From: Palsa-504 sp963835775
Lineage (GTDB): Bacteria; Actinomycetota; Actinomycetes; Streptosporangiales; Streptosporangiaceae
Direction of reading: 5' to 3'
DNA length: 64,000 nucleotides
NCBI GenBank assembly: GCA_963835775.1
Contig: CAWIHB010000006.1
Span: 1-64,000 of the forward strand
Part shown: positions 46,028-56,092 of the stretch, piece after piece
How positions within the stretch are numbered: the first letter of the stretch is position 1
Layout: each line of letters begins with the position of its first letter
Made by a program: the position numbers and the translations under genes
The notes under the pieces: model-generated
Seen by the model: the letters and a program-made list of their open reading frames with translations, nothing else
What the model was told of the DNA's origin: nothing
Databases searched by the model: none

Positions 46028-46603
46028 TCAGGCGCCGGGCGGGTCGGCTGGCCATAGATGCCGCCGGGCCTCCGCGGCGAACTTCGGGACGCCCGCCGCG
46101 GCAAGGCGTCCGAGCAGATCCTCAATGCTCATGGCGGGAGCGGAGTAGCTGCGGGCCTGGTCACGCAGGGCTGCGACCGTATGTCCCGGGTAGAGGTCAA
46201 GTTGGTCGAGGAGGAAATCGTCCGGGTGGACAACCGTGATGTCATAGGCCGCGGTCGATGTGCCCGGGAAATCACCCGTGTTGAATTTGACGAGGACCGC
46301 CGCGTCGCTTCGGACGGCTGCGGCGAGTACGTGCCTGTCTTTCGGGTCGCAGGTCATCGTCTCGACGAGGTTCTCGTATCCGCGGACCTCGGCGTCGGGG
46401 AAGGCCCGTCGCATCTCGCCGATGCGGTGGGTGACAGCCTTCTTTTCCAGTCCGCGGGCCACCAGAGCCCGCTCGAGTTCGTCCAGGACGCCGGCTGACC
46501 ATAGCGGCCGGTAGGTGCCCGCCTCGGCCAGCCGTAGCAGCGAGTCACACAGGTAGGCGCCATACAGGGTGCAGGTATCCAGGAACGCCGGGAACATCGC
46601 CAT
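46028..46603 (-). CDS. PIN domain toxin-like nuclease (copy B)
   Basis: 191 residues, the same PIN protein as at 14813-15388 except for the last few residues and one substitution (RLAAAGVP against RLASAGVP). Catalytic acidic residues are in FLDTCTLYG and in DPKDRHVLAAAVRSD. It is encoded 9 bp after its HTH partner. Two nearly identical toxin-antitoxin operons about 31 kb apart offer a substrate for homologous deletion of the region between them. Confidence 0.85.
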   Translation of the reverse strand: MAMFPAFLDTCTLYGAYLCDSLLRLAEAGTYRPLWSAGVLDELERALVARGLEKKAVTHRIGEMRRAFPDAEVRGYENLVETMTCDPKDRHVLAAAVRSDAAVLVKFNTGDFPGTSTAAYDITVVHPDDFLLDQLDLYPGHTVAALRDQARSYSAPAMSIEDLLGRLAAAGVPKFAAEARRHLWPADPPGA

Positions 46604-46612
46604 CGGCGACTG

Positions 46613-47107
46613 TCACCGGGTCCGGGGCGGCGGGCCGGTGGTCGCCTCATACAGGCCTGCGGCTTGTCCTTCTTGGGCCATCCGGTCGAGGGCTTCGCGC
46701 CGCTCCCGGCGCATGCTGGCCTGATAGGCGAGCAGGTCGGCGAGCATGACGCGCCGGTGCCTGCCCCGCCGCTCATACGGGATCTCGCCATCCTCGAGCA
46801 GCCGTACCAGCGTCGGCCGGGAGATGCCGAGCAGTTCGGCGGCCTCCTGCGTTGTCAGCAGCGCGTTCTGCGGAATGACAGTGACACCTTGCCCGTGGGC
46901 CATCGCCGTGGCCACCTGGACCAGGGCATCGAACACCGGCCCTGGTACCTCGACGCGGCGGCCGTCGGCTCCCACCAGGCCCGGCTTGGGTTCCGGAATG
47001 GCCACCCCGCGCCGCGCCAGCTCAGCCACGAAGTCCACGACCTCGGCCAGCTGGCTTCCCTCAAGGAGGTATGTCGTAGCCTCCCCGCTCGCCGCCCGCG
47101 TGCTCAT
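46613..47107 (-). CDS. helix-turn-helix antitoxin-like protein (copy B)
   Basis: 164 residues, nearly identical to 15398-15892. The HTH is LTTQEAAELLGISRPTLVRL, followed by the wing-like YERRGRHRRVML. It is the likely antitoxin and autorepressor of the PIN protein. Confidence 0.8.
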   Translation of the reverse strand: MSTRAASGEATTYLLEGSQLAEVVDFVAELARRGVAIPEPKPGLVGADGRRVEVPGPVFDALVQVATAMAHGQGVTVIPQNALLTTQEAAELLGISRPTLVRLLEDGEIPYERRGRHRRVMLADLLAYQASMRRERREALDRMAQEGQAAGLYEATTGPPPRTR

Positions 47108-47219
47108 TTCGGTTCCTCCTGCTGCCGCCTACCTGCAGGATAGCTCATCAACGAAAAAAACGAAAACGTCTGCAGGGTGAGCTGGGTGCTGTAGGGCCCC
47201 GTGTGCAGCGGCGCGTGCG

Positions 47220-48738
47220 TCAGCCGGTCTGGCCTTCAGGCCTCGCGGTCAGCTTGGCGAGATACGCTGCCGCGCGCCGGTCGACCTCGGGGACCGGATC
47301 GGCGTAGTGCCGCAAGGTGGTCGCGCCGCCGCCGCTGTGACCGAGGCGGGCAGCGGTGTTGCGGAGGTCGAAGCCGCCGGCCAGGAGCTGGCTGGCGGTG
47401 TAGTGCCGTCCGCCCTTGATGTCGAGCTTCACCGCGGCCGCGTCTGCGGCCTCAGCGACCTTGTGCGTGGCCCAGTCCGGGTTCCACGGCCGGGAGTGAG
47501 CCGGGTCGTTGGAGAACAGGTACGCGTCATCCCGCAGCCCGACACCGACCGCGGCGAGCTCGGCCCGGATCTCGTCCAGGTAGGTCGCGATCAGTGCGCA
47601 GGAATCAGGGTCGATGGCCAGCCACCGGTCCTGGTGAGTCTTGGTGTCCTTGCGGATGCGCTGGCCGCCGCGCACGACGTAGTTGAAGGCGACGTGGACC
47701 AGGCCACCGTCCAGGTCGATATCGCAGATCTGCAGGCCGCACAGCTCACCGCGGCGCACGCCGGTGACCACCACCAACCATAGGTACAAGCCCAGAGCTG
47801 CGCTGCGCGATCGGGCCTCGGCGATCACCTTGGCCACGTCATCTGGCGACGTGGCCGGGATGGGCCGATGGATGGTGGTGGGCGGCTTCGCTGACCTGGT
47901 CGGGGTTGCGGTCGGTCCATTCCCACCGCTGCGCGGCGGCGAACGCGCCAGACAGGATGCTGTGGATGCCGCGGATCGTGCTGGCCTTCATCGGGTGACA
48001 GACGTGCGGCCTGCACCCAGCCCGGTGGCAGTCGTGACCGGGCCCGGGCCGCTTCCGGACGCCGGAGGGCATGCTGGCGGCGGTGCCCGCCACGATCGCG
48101 GTCTGGCCGCGGCGGAAGACAATCAGGCCGTCTGCGGCAAGCGCCTCAAGAGCGTGCCGCATGACACCGGTCCCGATGCCCTGCAGGTCGCTCAACTCGG
48201 TGATTGACGGCAGCTCGTCGCCGGGAGTCAGGCTGCCGGACTGAATGGCCGCTGTAAGCATCTCGGTGACCTGCTGCCAGGCCGGGCGGCGGTCGCGCGG
48301 ATTGACCATCAGGGCCGGGATGTTGCGGTGCTCGGTGAACGGCCTGCCCGTGCAGGCCAGGTCGCCGCACCGCTTCAGCCGCGCGTACAGCTGGTCGAGG
48401 ATAGGCCCGCGGACCTTCCGCACCTCGAGGTGACCCAAGGCCGGCTTGATGGTGCGGCGGATGAATCCCTCGTTGGTCTGCCGCGTGGATACGTCCCACT
48501 CCGCGACGGCCGCGTACTCGTCCAGAAGCTTCGCGACGGTCGCGTCGGACTCGGGGGTGCGGCCCTCCGAGGCTTCCTTCAGCAGCCTGCCGAGCTCGAT
48601 CTGCGCCTGCTGCTCAGTCTTGGCCGTGGCCTTGAGGCGGATAGCGCGCCGGGTAAGCGGATCGGTCCCGGCGTACACGGAGACCCGGAACGACCCGCTC
48701 GGTAGTTGCTCTATGTAACCTTTGGCAACTCTGGGCAT
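47220..48738 (-). pseudogene. tyrosine integrase with embedded GntR winged helix (copy B, one frameshift)
   Basis: About 505 residues if repaired. Order: arm-binding N-terminus 1-50 (MPRVAKGYIEQLPSGSFRVS); first half of the core-binding domain about 65-130; GntR-like winged helix about 152-218 (PAWQQVTEMLTAAIQSGSLT, LPSITELSDLQGIGTGVMRH, GLIVFRRGQTAIVAG); second half of the core-binding domain (CHPMKASTIRGIHSILSGAF); catalytic domain with GVRRGELCGLQ, GRHYTASQLLAGG and LGHSGGGATTLRHY. A one-base shift near 47880 separates the halves. It lies 85 bp from tRNA-Thr, so this is the integrase that targets that gene. Confidence 0.85.
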
Positions 48739-48823
48739 GACATATGGTAACTCGGCTCAGGGACATTCGTCCCACGAGTCGTCCCACGGAGGGAGCGCTA
48801 GCGGGACAATTACGTCTCTGACC

Positions 48824-48899
48824 TGGAGCCGGTGAGCGGATTCGAACCGCTGACCTGCCGTTTACAAGACGGCTGCTCTGCCTGCTGAGCTACACCGGC
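48824..48899 (-). tRNA. tRNA-Thr (anticodon TGT)
   Basis: The minus strand starts GCCGGTGTAGCTCAGCAGG and ends CACCGGCTCCA. The acceptor stem GCCGGTG/CACCGGC, D stem GCTC/GAGC, anticodon stem GCCGT/ACGGC with loop CTTGTAA, and T arm AGCGG-TTCGAAT-CCGCT all pair. CCA is encoded. It is the insertion site of the integrative element to its left. Confidence 0.95.
48825..48869 (-). repeat. attachment site within tRNA-Thr
   Basis: The 3' half of the tRNA, matched over 45 bp with two mismatches at 17371-17415. The two sites are in the same orientation and bound a 31-kb segment. Confidence 0.85.
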
Positions 48900-48941
48900 A
48901 TGAGACTCTGTGCATGGTAGCCGATCCGGTGCCGCGGGTGA

Positions 48942-50141
48942 TTACCGGGCGGGCTCGAGCAGGACCTTGACGGCGCCGGTGCGGCGGGAGTTCTTCAGCG
49001 CCAGGACGGCCTCGTCCCAGCGGTCGAGCGGGAAGCGGTGGGTGATGACCGGGGTCAGGTCGAAGCCGCCGGCGATGAAGTCGAAGTAGTGCTCCATGGC
49101 GTGCTTGGCCACGCCGCCGACCTCTTCGATGCCGAAGCCGTTGGAGCCGATGACGTGCAGTTCCTTGAAGTACAGCGGGGTCCACTCGAAGCGCTTGGGC
49201 GGCTCGACGCCGGAAACCACGAGCGTGCCTCCGGTGGCCAGCAGCCGCAGCGAGGTTTCGACGGTCTCGGTTGAGCCGATCGTGTCGTAGACCACGGCCG
49301 GGCCGTCCTGCAGCCAGTCATGCTTGCTCCACGGCTCCAGCGGCGTGGTGCCGACCCGGCGGGCGACCTGGCCGACCAGCTCGTCCGGCGCGGAGGACAG
49401 CACGGCGTGCGCGCCGAGCCGGGAGGCAAGCTCGGCCCGGGCGCCGGGCCGGGTGGCGGCCCACACCCTGGCGGCCGGGTACAGGTAACGCAGCAGGGCG
49501 ATCACCGCGAACGCGAGCGTGCCCGAGCCGTAGACCAGCACGGCCGCCTCATCGGTGGGAGGGGCGAGCAGCACCGAGCGCAGCGAGACGCTGACCGGGT
49601 CGGCCAGCACCGCGGCCTCATCGGAGACCGTGTCCGGGATGGCGAACAGCTGGGCGGGATGCGCGGCAAAGCGCTCGGCGTGCGCTCCGCCGGCGGCCAC
49701 GCAGTTGCCCAGGTGGATCGCCACGGGCAGATCACCCGAGCGGAAGTTGCGGCACCACGGGTAGCGGCCCTGCTGGCAGGCCACGCAGGGCGGGTCGATG
49801 CCCCGGGGCCCGCAGGACAGCCAGGGGTTGAGGACGACGCGCTGGCCGGTGTCGAGGCGGCGCCCGACCACCTCGTGGCCGAGCACATGCGGGAAGGACA
49901 CCAGCGCGGTGAGCGGGTTGTCGCGGGCGCCGTTCAGCAGGATCTGCTTCACGTCGGACCCGCACAGGCCGGAGAAGGTCGTCTGCACCCGGACCCAGTC
50001 GGCGGCCGGCAGCGGCATCTCGTCGACGTCCTCGAGCCGGACCGGCGCAACGCGGGAGACGAAGGCGTGCCGGTCGACCCGCCCGCCGACGGCCGTGGCC
50101 GCCTCGCGGGCCAGGCTGTGCCGGAACACCAGCGCCTTCAC
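48942..50141 (-). CDS. zinc-dependent medium-chain dehydrogenase
   Basis: 399 residues of the MDR alcohol-dehydrogenase superfamily. The catalytic zinc site is FSGLCGSDVKQIL with GHEVVGRRL; structural zinc cysteines are in PPCVACQQGRYPWCRNF; the Rossmann fold for NAD(P) is VLVYGSGTLAFAVIALL. It also has DTIGSTETVETSLRLL and SNGFGIEEVGG. The substrate cannot be told; sugar-alcohol or threonine-type dehydrogenases share this layout. It is the first chromosomal gene beyond the tRNA and follows rlmB by about 13 bp on the same strand. Confidence 0.88.
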   Translation of the reverse strand: MKALVFRHSLAREAATAVGGRVDRHAFVSRVAPVRLEDVDEMPLPAADWVRVQTTFSGLCGSDVKQILLNGARDNPLTALVSFPHVLGHEVVGRRLDTGQRVVLNPWLSCGPRGIDPPCVACQQGRYPWCRNFRSGDLPVAIHLGNCVAAGGAHAERFAAHPAQLFAIPDTVSDEAAVLADPVSVSLRSVLLAPPTDEAAVLVYGSGTLAFAVIALLRYLYPAARVWAATRPGARAELASRLGAHAVLSSAPDELVGQVARRVGTTPLEPWSKHDWLQDGPAVVYDTIGSTETVETSLRLLATGGTLVVSGVEPPKRFEWTPLYFKELHVIGSNGFGIEEVGGVAKHAMEHYFDFIAGGFDLTPVITHRFPLDRWDEAVLALKNSRRTGAVKVLLEPAR

Positions 50142-50154
50142 GTCTGCCTCCGGG

Positions 50155-51332
50155 TCAGCGGGCAGCCCGGGCCCGGAGCGTGGCCACCTCGTACAGGGCG
50201 ATGCCCGCAGCCACGCCGGCGTTCAGTGATTCGGTGCGGGCCGCGATCGGGATGCGCACCAGCACGTCGCAGGCCTGCGACACGATCCGGGACAGGCCCC
50301 GGCCCTCCGATCCGATGACCAGGGCCAGCGGCGCGGTAGCCAGGTCCAGGTCCCGGAGCTCGACCTGGCCGGCGGCGTCCAGGCCGGCCAGGAACACCCC
50401 GGCGTCCCGGTAGGCCTGCAGCGTGCGGGCCAGGTTGGCGGCCCGGGCCACGGGCAGCCGGGCCAGCGCGCCGGCCGATGCCTTCCACGCGCCCGCGGTC
50501 ACCCCGGCGCCGCGGCGGGAGGGAACCACCACACCGTGCGCGCCGAACGCCGCGGCCGAACGGACCACCGCGCCCAGGTTCCGCGGGTCGGTGACGCCGT
50601 CCAGGGCGGCGACCAGCGGCAGCTGCCCGGCGTCGGCGGCCCGGGCCAGCAGGTCGTCGGGATGCGCGTAGTTGTAGGCGCGCACCCGGAGCGCCAGGCC
50701 CTGGTGCAGCGCGCCCGAGGTGAGCCGGTCAAGTTCGGCGGCGCCGGCCTCGAGCACCGGCATGCCGTGGTCGGCGGCCAGCTGGATAGCCTCCGCGATC
50801 CGCTCGTCGTGCTGGACGCGGGCCCCCACGTACAGCACTGACGCGGGGACGCTGGCCCGCAGCGACTCGACCACCGCGTTGCGGCCGGCCACGAACTCGG
50901 CCGCGTCCCCGGCGCCTCGCGGCGCGCGGCCCGGCGCGTGGTCGCCGCGGCGGCCCCGGGTCCTGTCACTGCCTGAGGTGGAGAAGGAGGCAGGCGAGGA
51001 GGAAGAGTCGCGGGGGGAACCGGATGAGGCTCCGCGGCCGGGCGAAGACGCGGACGAAGACGCGGACGAAGACGCGGACGAAGACGCGGACGAAGACGCG
51101 GACGAAGACGCCGTCGCAGCCCGGCGCTGGGCCGGGTGGCCGGGGCGCAGGGCGGCGGGCGGGGTGGGACCCTTGCCCTCCAGCGCGCGACGGCCGTATC
51201 CGCCGGTGCCCGGACGCGGCTTGCCGGTCTTGGTCTTCCCGGCCCCCTTGAGCGCCTTGGACCCCCTGGACCCCCTGGACCCCTTGGACCCCTTGGACGC
51301 ACCGCGGCCGGACCGGGCGGCGCCTGCTCCGC

Positions 51333-51336
<4 letters not shown>
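50155..51336 (-). CDS. rlmB: 23S rRNA (guanosine-2'-O-)-methyltransferase RlmB
   Basis: SpoU/TrmH-family methyltransferase. The substrate-binding domain starts EFVAGRNAVVESLRASVPAS; the SAM-binding trefoil-knot motifs are DGVTDPRNLGAVVRSAAAFG, VIGSEGRGLSR and IPIAARTESLNAGVAAGIAL. The N-terminus has the usual GRRALEGKGPTPPA but is expanded by a Gly/Ser/Lys repeat and a Ser-Ala-rich linker encoded by 12-bp tandem repeats. TTG 51336 overlaps the cysS stop (TTGA) and is the most likely start. Synteny with cysS, ispF and carD supports the call. Confidence 0.9.
51044..51109. repeat. 12-bp tandem repeat inside rlmB
   Basis: Five and a half copies of GAAGACGCGGAC, read on the minus strand as a Ser-Ser-Ala-Ser linker. 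The copy number could vary by slippage without changing the frame. Confidence 0.85.
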
Positions 51337-52780
<1,444 letters not shown>

Positions 52781-52828
52781 GGTGTAAGGCTAAGGGATAC
52801 CGTCAGTGCCCGGGGGTGGCTGGCTTAA

Positions 52829-53329
52829 CTAGACGGGCGCAACCAGGGCGGTGGCGATCGCGGCGATGCCCTCGCCCCGGCCGGTCAGGCCGAGGCCGTC
52901 GGTGGTGGTCGCGGACAGGCTGACCGGCGCCCCGGCCAGGGCCTCGGCCATGATCTTCTCGGCCTCGGCCCGGCGGGGCCCGATCTTGGGCCGGTTGCCT
53001 ATGACCTGCACGGCGACGTTGCCGATGACGAACCCGGCCTCGCTGAGGCGCCGGAACGTCTCGGCCAGCAGCGCCAGCCCGGACGCCCCGGCCCACTGCG
53101 GGCGGGAGGTGCCGAAGTTCCCGCCGAGATCCCCGAGCCCGGCCGCGGACAGCAGCGCGTCACAGACCGCATGCGCGGCCACGTCACCATCGGAATGCCC
53201 GGCCAAGCCCGTCTCACCGGGCCAGAACAACCCGGCCAGGTGCAATTCGCGCCCGCTGGCCAGCGGGTGGACATCAACGCCAAGACCGACCCGGGGCCAA
53301 ACCGTCTGGGACCAGACCGGACCGGTCAC
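52829..53329 (-). CDS. ispF: 2-C-methyl-D-erythritol 2,4-cyclodiphosphate synthase
   Basis: 166 residues. Zinc and active-site motifs are GLGVDVHPLASGRELHLAG, GLAGHSDGDVAAHAVCDALL and FRRLSEAGF, with the C-terminal SATTTDGLGLTGRGEGIAA. It forms MEcPP in the MEP isoprenoid pathway. It starts 35 bp after carD; the ispD gene that usually lies between the two (or is fused to ispF) is missing here. Confidence 0.93.
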   Translation of the reverse strand: MTGPVWSQTVWPRVGLGVDVHPLASGRELHLAGLFWPGETGLAGHSDGDVAAHAVCDALLSAAGLGDLGGNFGTSRPQWAGASGLALLAETFRRLSEAGFVIGNVAVQVIGNRPKIGPRRAEAEKIMAEALAGAPVSLSATTTDGLGLTGRGEGIAAIATALVAPV

Positions 53330-53364
53330 GGCTCAGTCAGTCCCAGTTCCTAATTGGCCCGGTC

Positions 53365-53847
53365 CTAATTGGCGAGAACCTCGTCGAGCAGGGCCTCGGC
53401 CTTGTCCTCGTTGGTCTTCTCGGCCAGCGCTAGCTCGCTCACCAGGATCTGCCTGGCCTTGGCCAGCATCCGCTTCTCGCCCGCGGACAGGCCGCGTTCC
53501 CTGTCCCGCCGCCACAGGTCCCTGACGACCTCGGCCACCTTGTTGACGTCACCGGAGGCGAGCTTCTCCAGGTTGGCCTTGTACCGCCTGGACCAGTTCG
53601 TGGGCTCTTCAGTGTGCGGCGCGCGGAGCACTTCGAACACCCGCTCAAGCCCCTCGGCGCCTACGACGTCCCGGACGCCTACCAGCTCGGCATTGTCCGC
53701 GGGGACGCGTACGGTCAGGTCACCTTTATCGACCTTGAGGACCAGATAGGTCTTATCCTCGCCCTTGATGGTGCGCGTCTCGACCGCATCGATGCGAGCA
53801 GCCCCGTGGTGAGGATAGACGACGGTATCGCCGACCTTGAAAGACAT
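53365..53847 (-). CDS. carD: CarD family transcriptional regulator
   Basis: 160 residues from ATG 53847. The RNA-polymerase-interacting Tudor-like domain is MSFKVGDTVVYPHHGAARID with YLVLKVDKGDLTVRVP; the DNA-binding C-terminal helices include NWSRRYKANLEKLASGDVNK and RDLWRRDRERGLSAGEKRML. CarD stabilises the open promoter complex and is essential in mycobacteria. It heads the carD-ispF-cysS-rlmB run and diverges from the membrane-protein gene at 54141. Confidence 0.95.
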   Translation of the reverse strand: MSFKVGDTVVYPHHGAARIDAVETRTIKGEDKTYLVLKVDKGDLTVRVPADNAELVGVRDVVGAEGLERVFEVLRAPHTEEPTNWSRRYKANLEKLASGDVNKVAEVVRDLWRRDRERGLSAGEKRMLAKARQILVSELALAEKTNEDKAEALLDEVLAN

Positions 53848-54140
53848 GTGGCAAGTACCCCTTCCGCTGAAGACCATCTTACCACGCCGGACGGTGTCGA
53901 TAAAACGCCCTTGGCGGTAAATATGCAGGTCAGTACGCCGATAGCCGACCCGCGGCCACATCGTTCAGCTGGCCGTGCCTGGCCCGGCACCGCCACTCGA
54001 GGGCTGAGGAGTTCATCCCATTCTACCCGAGCAATCGGGCAGACCCCGGCATCTTCATGATCGCTCCGTGCTGCTGGCCCGGGGCGATAGCTCCGCATTG
54101 ATGGCTCATACTGATAGAGAGGGTCCAAGTCGCGCCGGAG

Positions 54141-54599
54141 GTGACGGTGAATCCTGGCGGCGGGTCAGGTTGGGACGAGCCTCCGCTCGACATCCAGGTC
54201 CCGGATGACGCGCGTGAGCTCGAGCGTGACGTGCTGGCCTACCACCGTGAGCTGCGGGCCAAGCGGCGCAGGAAGCGGTTGCGGCGGCTGACCGCGCCGT
54301 TCGGGCAGGGCACCGTGCTGCCCTTGCTGGCCAGCATCCTGGCCGTCTGCCTGGTCGCGGGGGCCATGCTCTCGGTGGCCACGTTCAGCCCGGCGACCGC
54401 GCCAGGCGACCGCACCCACCCGCCGACGGTGGCGGCCTCTTCCGCCCGGCCGTCCGGGCCGGCCTCCAGCCCGGCCGCCACGGCCACCGCCAGTCACTCG
54501 GGCCGCGCGGCCAGCGCCAGCCCCTCTGGTTCGGCCAGCTCGGCGCGCCCCACCACCCGGTCCAGCCCGGCCCACGCCCCCATCCCCGGCGGCCCGTAA
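54141..54599 (+). CDS. single-pass membrane protein with Ser/Ala/Pro-rich tail
   Basis: 152 residues from GTG 54141, preceded by CCGGAG. A basic cytoplasmic N-terminus (RELRAKRRRKRLRRLTAPF) precedes one transmembrane helix (VLPLLASILAVCLVAGAMLS) and an extracytoplasmic tail of Ser, Ala, Thr and Pro. No catalytic motif is seen. It lies between divergent carD and the LpqE-like gene. The function is unknown. Confidence 0.7.
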   Translation: MTVNPGGGSGWDEPPLDIQVPDDARELERDVLAYHRELRAKRRRKRLRRLTAPFGQGTVLPLLASILAVCLVAGAMLSVATFSPATAPGDRTHPPTVAASSARPSGPASSPAATATASHSGRAASASPSGSASSARPTTRSSPAHAPIPGGP

Positions 54600-54686
54600 C
54601 ATCCTGCGCGACCCGACGTCACCGGACGGCGGTCCGGCCGCTACCATTTACTCCCGTCCCGACGGAGTGAGCCTTGGAGGCTTAAG

Positions 54687-55313
54687 GTGACGCGCTGGAC
54701 CCGCCGCCTGCTTTTCGGCGCCGTAGCCGTGCTGGTCCCGGCCCTGGCCGGCTGCGAGGCCGGCTTCAACGCGCCGACGCTGGCCTACCACCCGGCCTCC
54801 ACCGGGGTGAGCACCGTCATCAACGGCATCACCATCGACAACGCCTTCGTGCTCGGGCCGCAGCTCAACACGGTGCTGCCGGCGGGCGGGCAGGCCGGGG
54901 TGTTCCTGTCGCTGTCCTCGCCGGGCAACGATCAGCTGACCTCGGTCAGCGCGCCGGGCACGGCCAGCTCGGTGCGGCTGGTACACGGGCCGGTCAACCT
55001 GGGCGCCAACACGCTGGTCGACCTGGACGGCCCGGCGCCGGAGATCGTGCTCGACGGCCTGACCACCACGCTGTCCGGCGGCGAGACGGTCCAGCTGGTG
55101 CTCAACTTCGCCAGTGCCGGACCGGTGACGATCCAGGTCCCGGTGGAGCCAAACGCCTACGACTTCGCCACCTACTCGGCGCCGCCGCCCACCCCCACCC
55201 CGAGCCCCACCAAGAAGGTCAAGCCCAAGGCCAAGGCGTCGGCGTCGGCCACGCCCACGGGTTCGGTCAGCGCGTCGCCCACCGCCTCGGCCAGCCCGTC
55301 GGTCTCGCCATAG
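54687..55313 (+). CDS. LpqE-like lipoprotein (PCu(A)C-type fold likely)
   Basis: 208 residues. The signal peptide ends in a lipobox (VLVPALAGCEAG), then FNAPTLAYHPASTGVSTVIN, a beta-sandwich region (VLDGLTTTLSGGETVQLVLN) and a low-complexity Pro/Lys/Ser-Ala tail. The position next to carD matches lpqE of mycobacteria, whose product belongs to the copper-chaperone PCu(A)C family. Clear copper ligands (the H(M)X10MX21HXM motif) are not obvious here, so a metal role is unproven. Confidence 0.75.
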   Translation: MTRWTRRLLFGAVAVLVPALAGCEAGFNAPTLAYHPASTGVSTVINGITIDNAFVLGPQLNTVLPAGGQAGVFLSLSSPGNDQLTSVSAPGTASSVRLVHGPVNLGANTLVDLDGPAPEIVLDGLTTTLSGGETVQLVLNFASAGPVTIQVPVEPNAYDFATYSAPPPTPTPSPTKKVKPKAKASASATPTGSVSASPTASASPSVSP

Positions 55314-55387
55314 GCTGGCGGCAGGCACGCACCAGGTCCGTTCGGAGCCAAAGATCTTTTATGCCGAACGGGCCGTGGTGTCAGTAA

Positions 55388-56074
55388 TCAGCCCACTGAT
55401 TCGAACTTGTAGCCGAGACCGCGCACGGTCACGATGTGCTGCGGGTGGGCCGGGTCGACCTCGATCTTGGCCCGCAGCCGCTTGATGTGCACGTCCAGCG
55501 TCTTGGTGTCGCCCACGTAGTCGGCGCCCCACACCCGGTCGATGAGCTGCATCCGCGTCAGCACCCGGTCGGCGTTGCGCAGCAGCACCTGGAGCAGCTC
55601 GAACTCCTTCAGCGGCAGCTGCACGGTGCCGCCGCGGACCGTTACCACGTGCCGGTCCACGTCCATCCGGACCGGCCCCGACTCCAGGGCCGATTCGGCC
55701 ACGTCCTCGGGCTCGCCGCGGCGGCGCAGCACCGCGCGCATCCGGGCGACCAGCTCGCGGGAGGAGAACGGCTTGGTCACGTAGTCGTCGGCGCCGAGTT
55801 CCAGCCCCACCACCTTGTCGATCTCGCTGTCCTTGGCGGTCAGCATGATCACCGGCACGTTGGACTTCTCCCGCAGCGACCGGCACACCTCGCTGCCGGG
55901 CAGGCCGGGCAGCATCAGGTCGAGCAGAACCAGGTCGGCGCCGGTCCGGTCGAAGGTGTCCAGCGCGTCGGGGCCGGTCGAGCACACCGCGACCTCGAAG
56001 CCCTCCTTGCGCAGCAGGTACGAGATGGCGTCGCTGAACGAGTCCTCGTCCTCAACTACCAGCACACGTGTCAC
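55388..56074 (-). CDS. regX3: response regulator RegX3
   Basis: 228 residues of the OmpR/PhoB class. The receiver domain has RVLVVEDEDSFSDAI, the phospho-acceptor Asp in ADLVLLDLMLPGLPG, VIMLTAKDSEIDKV and YVTKPFSSRELVAR. The winged helix includes PLKEFELLQVLLRNADRVLT and TLDVHIKRLRAKIE. It pairs with the kinase gene 18 bp upstream and controls the phosphate-starvation response in relatives. Confidence 0.93.
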   Translation of the reverse strand: MTRVLVVEDEDSFSDAISYLLRKEGFEVAVCSTGPDALDTFDRTGADLVLLDLMLPGLPGSEVCRSLREKSNVPVIMLTAKDSEIDKVVGLELGADDYVTKPFSSRELVARMRAVLRRRGEPEDVAESALESGPVRMDVDRHVVTVRGGTVQLPLKEFELLQVLLRNADRVLTRMQLIDRVWGADYVGDTKTLDVHIKRLRAKIEVDPAHPQHIVTVRGLGYKFESVG

Positions 56075-56092
56075 TTGAGTCTCTCCTGGTGT

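Larger units (their letters stand above)
44397..48869. repeat. segmental duplication, copy B of the plasmid-type module
   Basis: This matches 12340-17415 in gene order and sequence, without the DUF4241 insertion. It is the better preserved copy: all genes are open except the integrase, which has one frameshift. It ends in the complete tRNA-Thr gene. Confidence 0.85.

Noticed and set aside
51044..51109. Short regular repeats considered as a CRISPR array
   Set aside because: Contiguous 12-bp units without spacers inside the rlmB coding frame.
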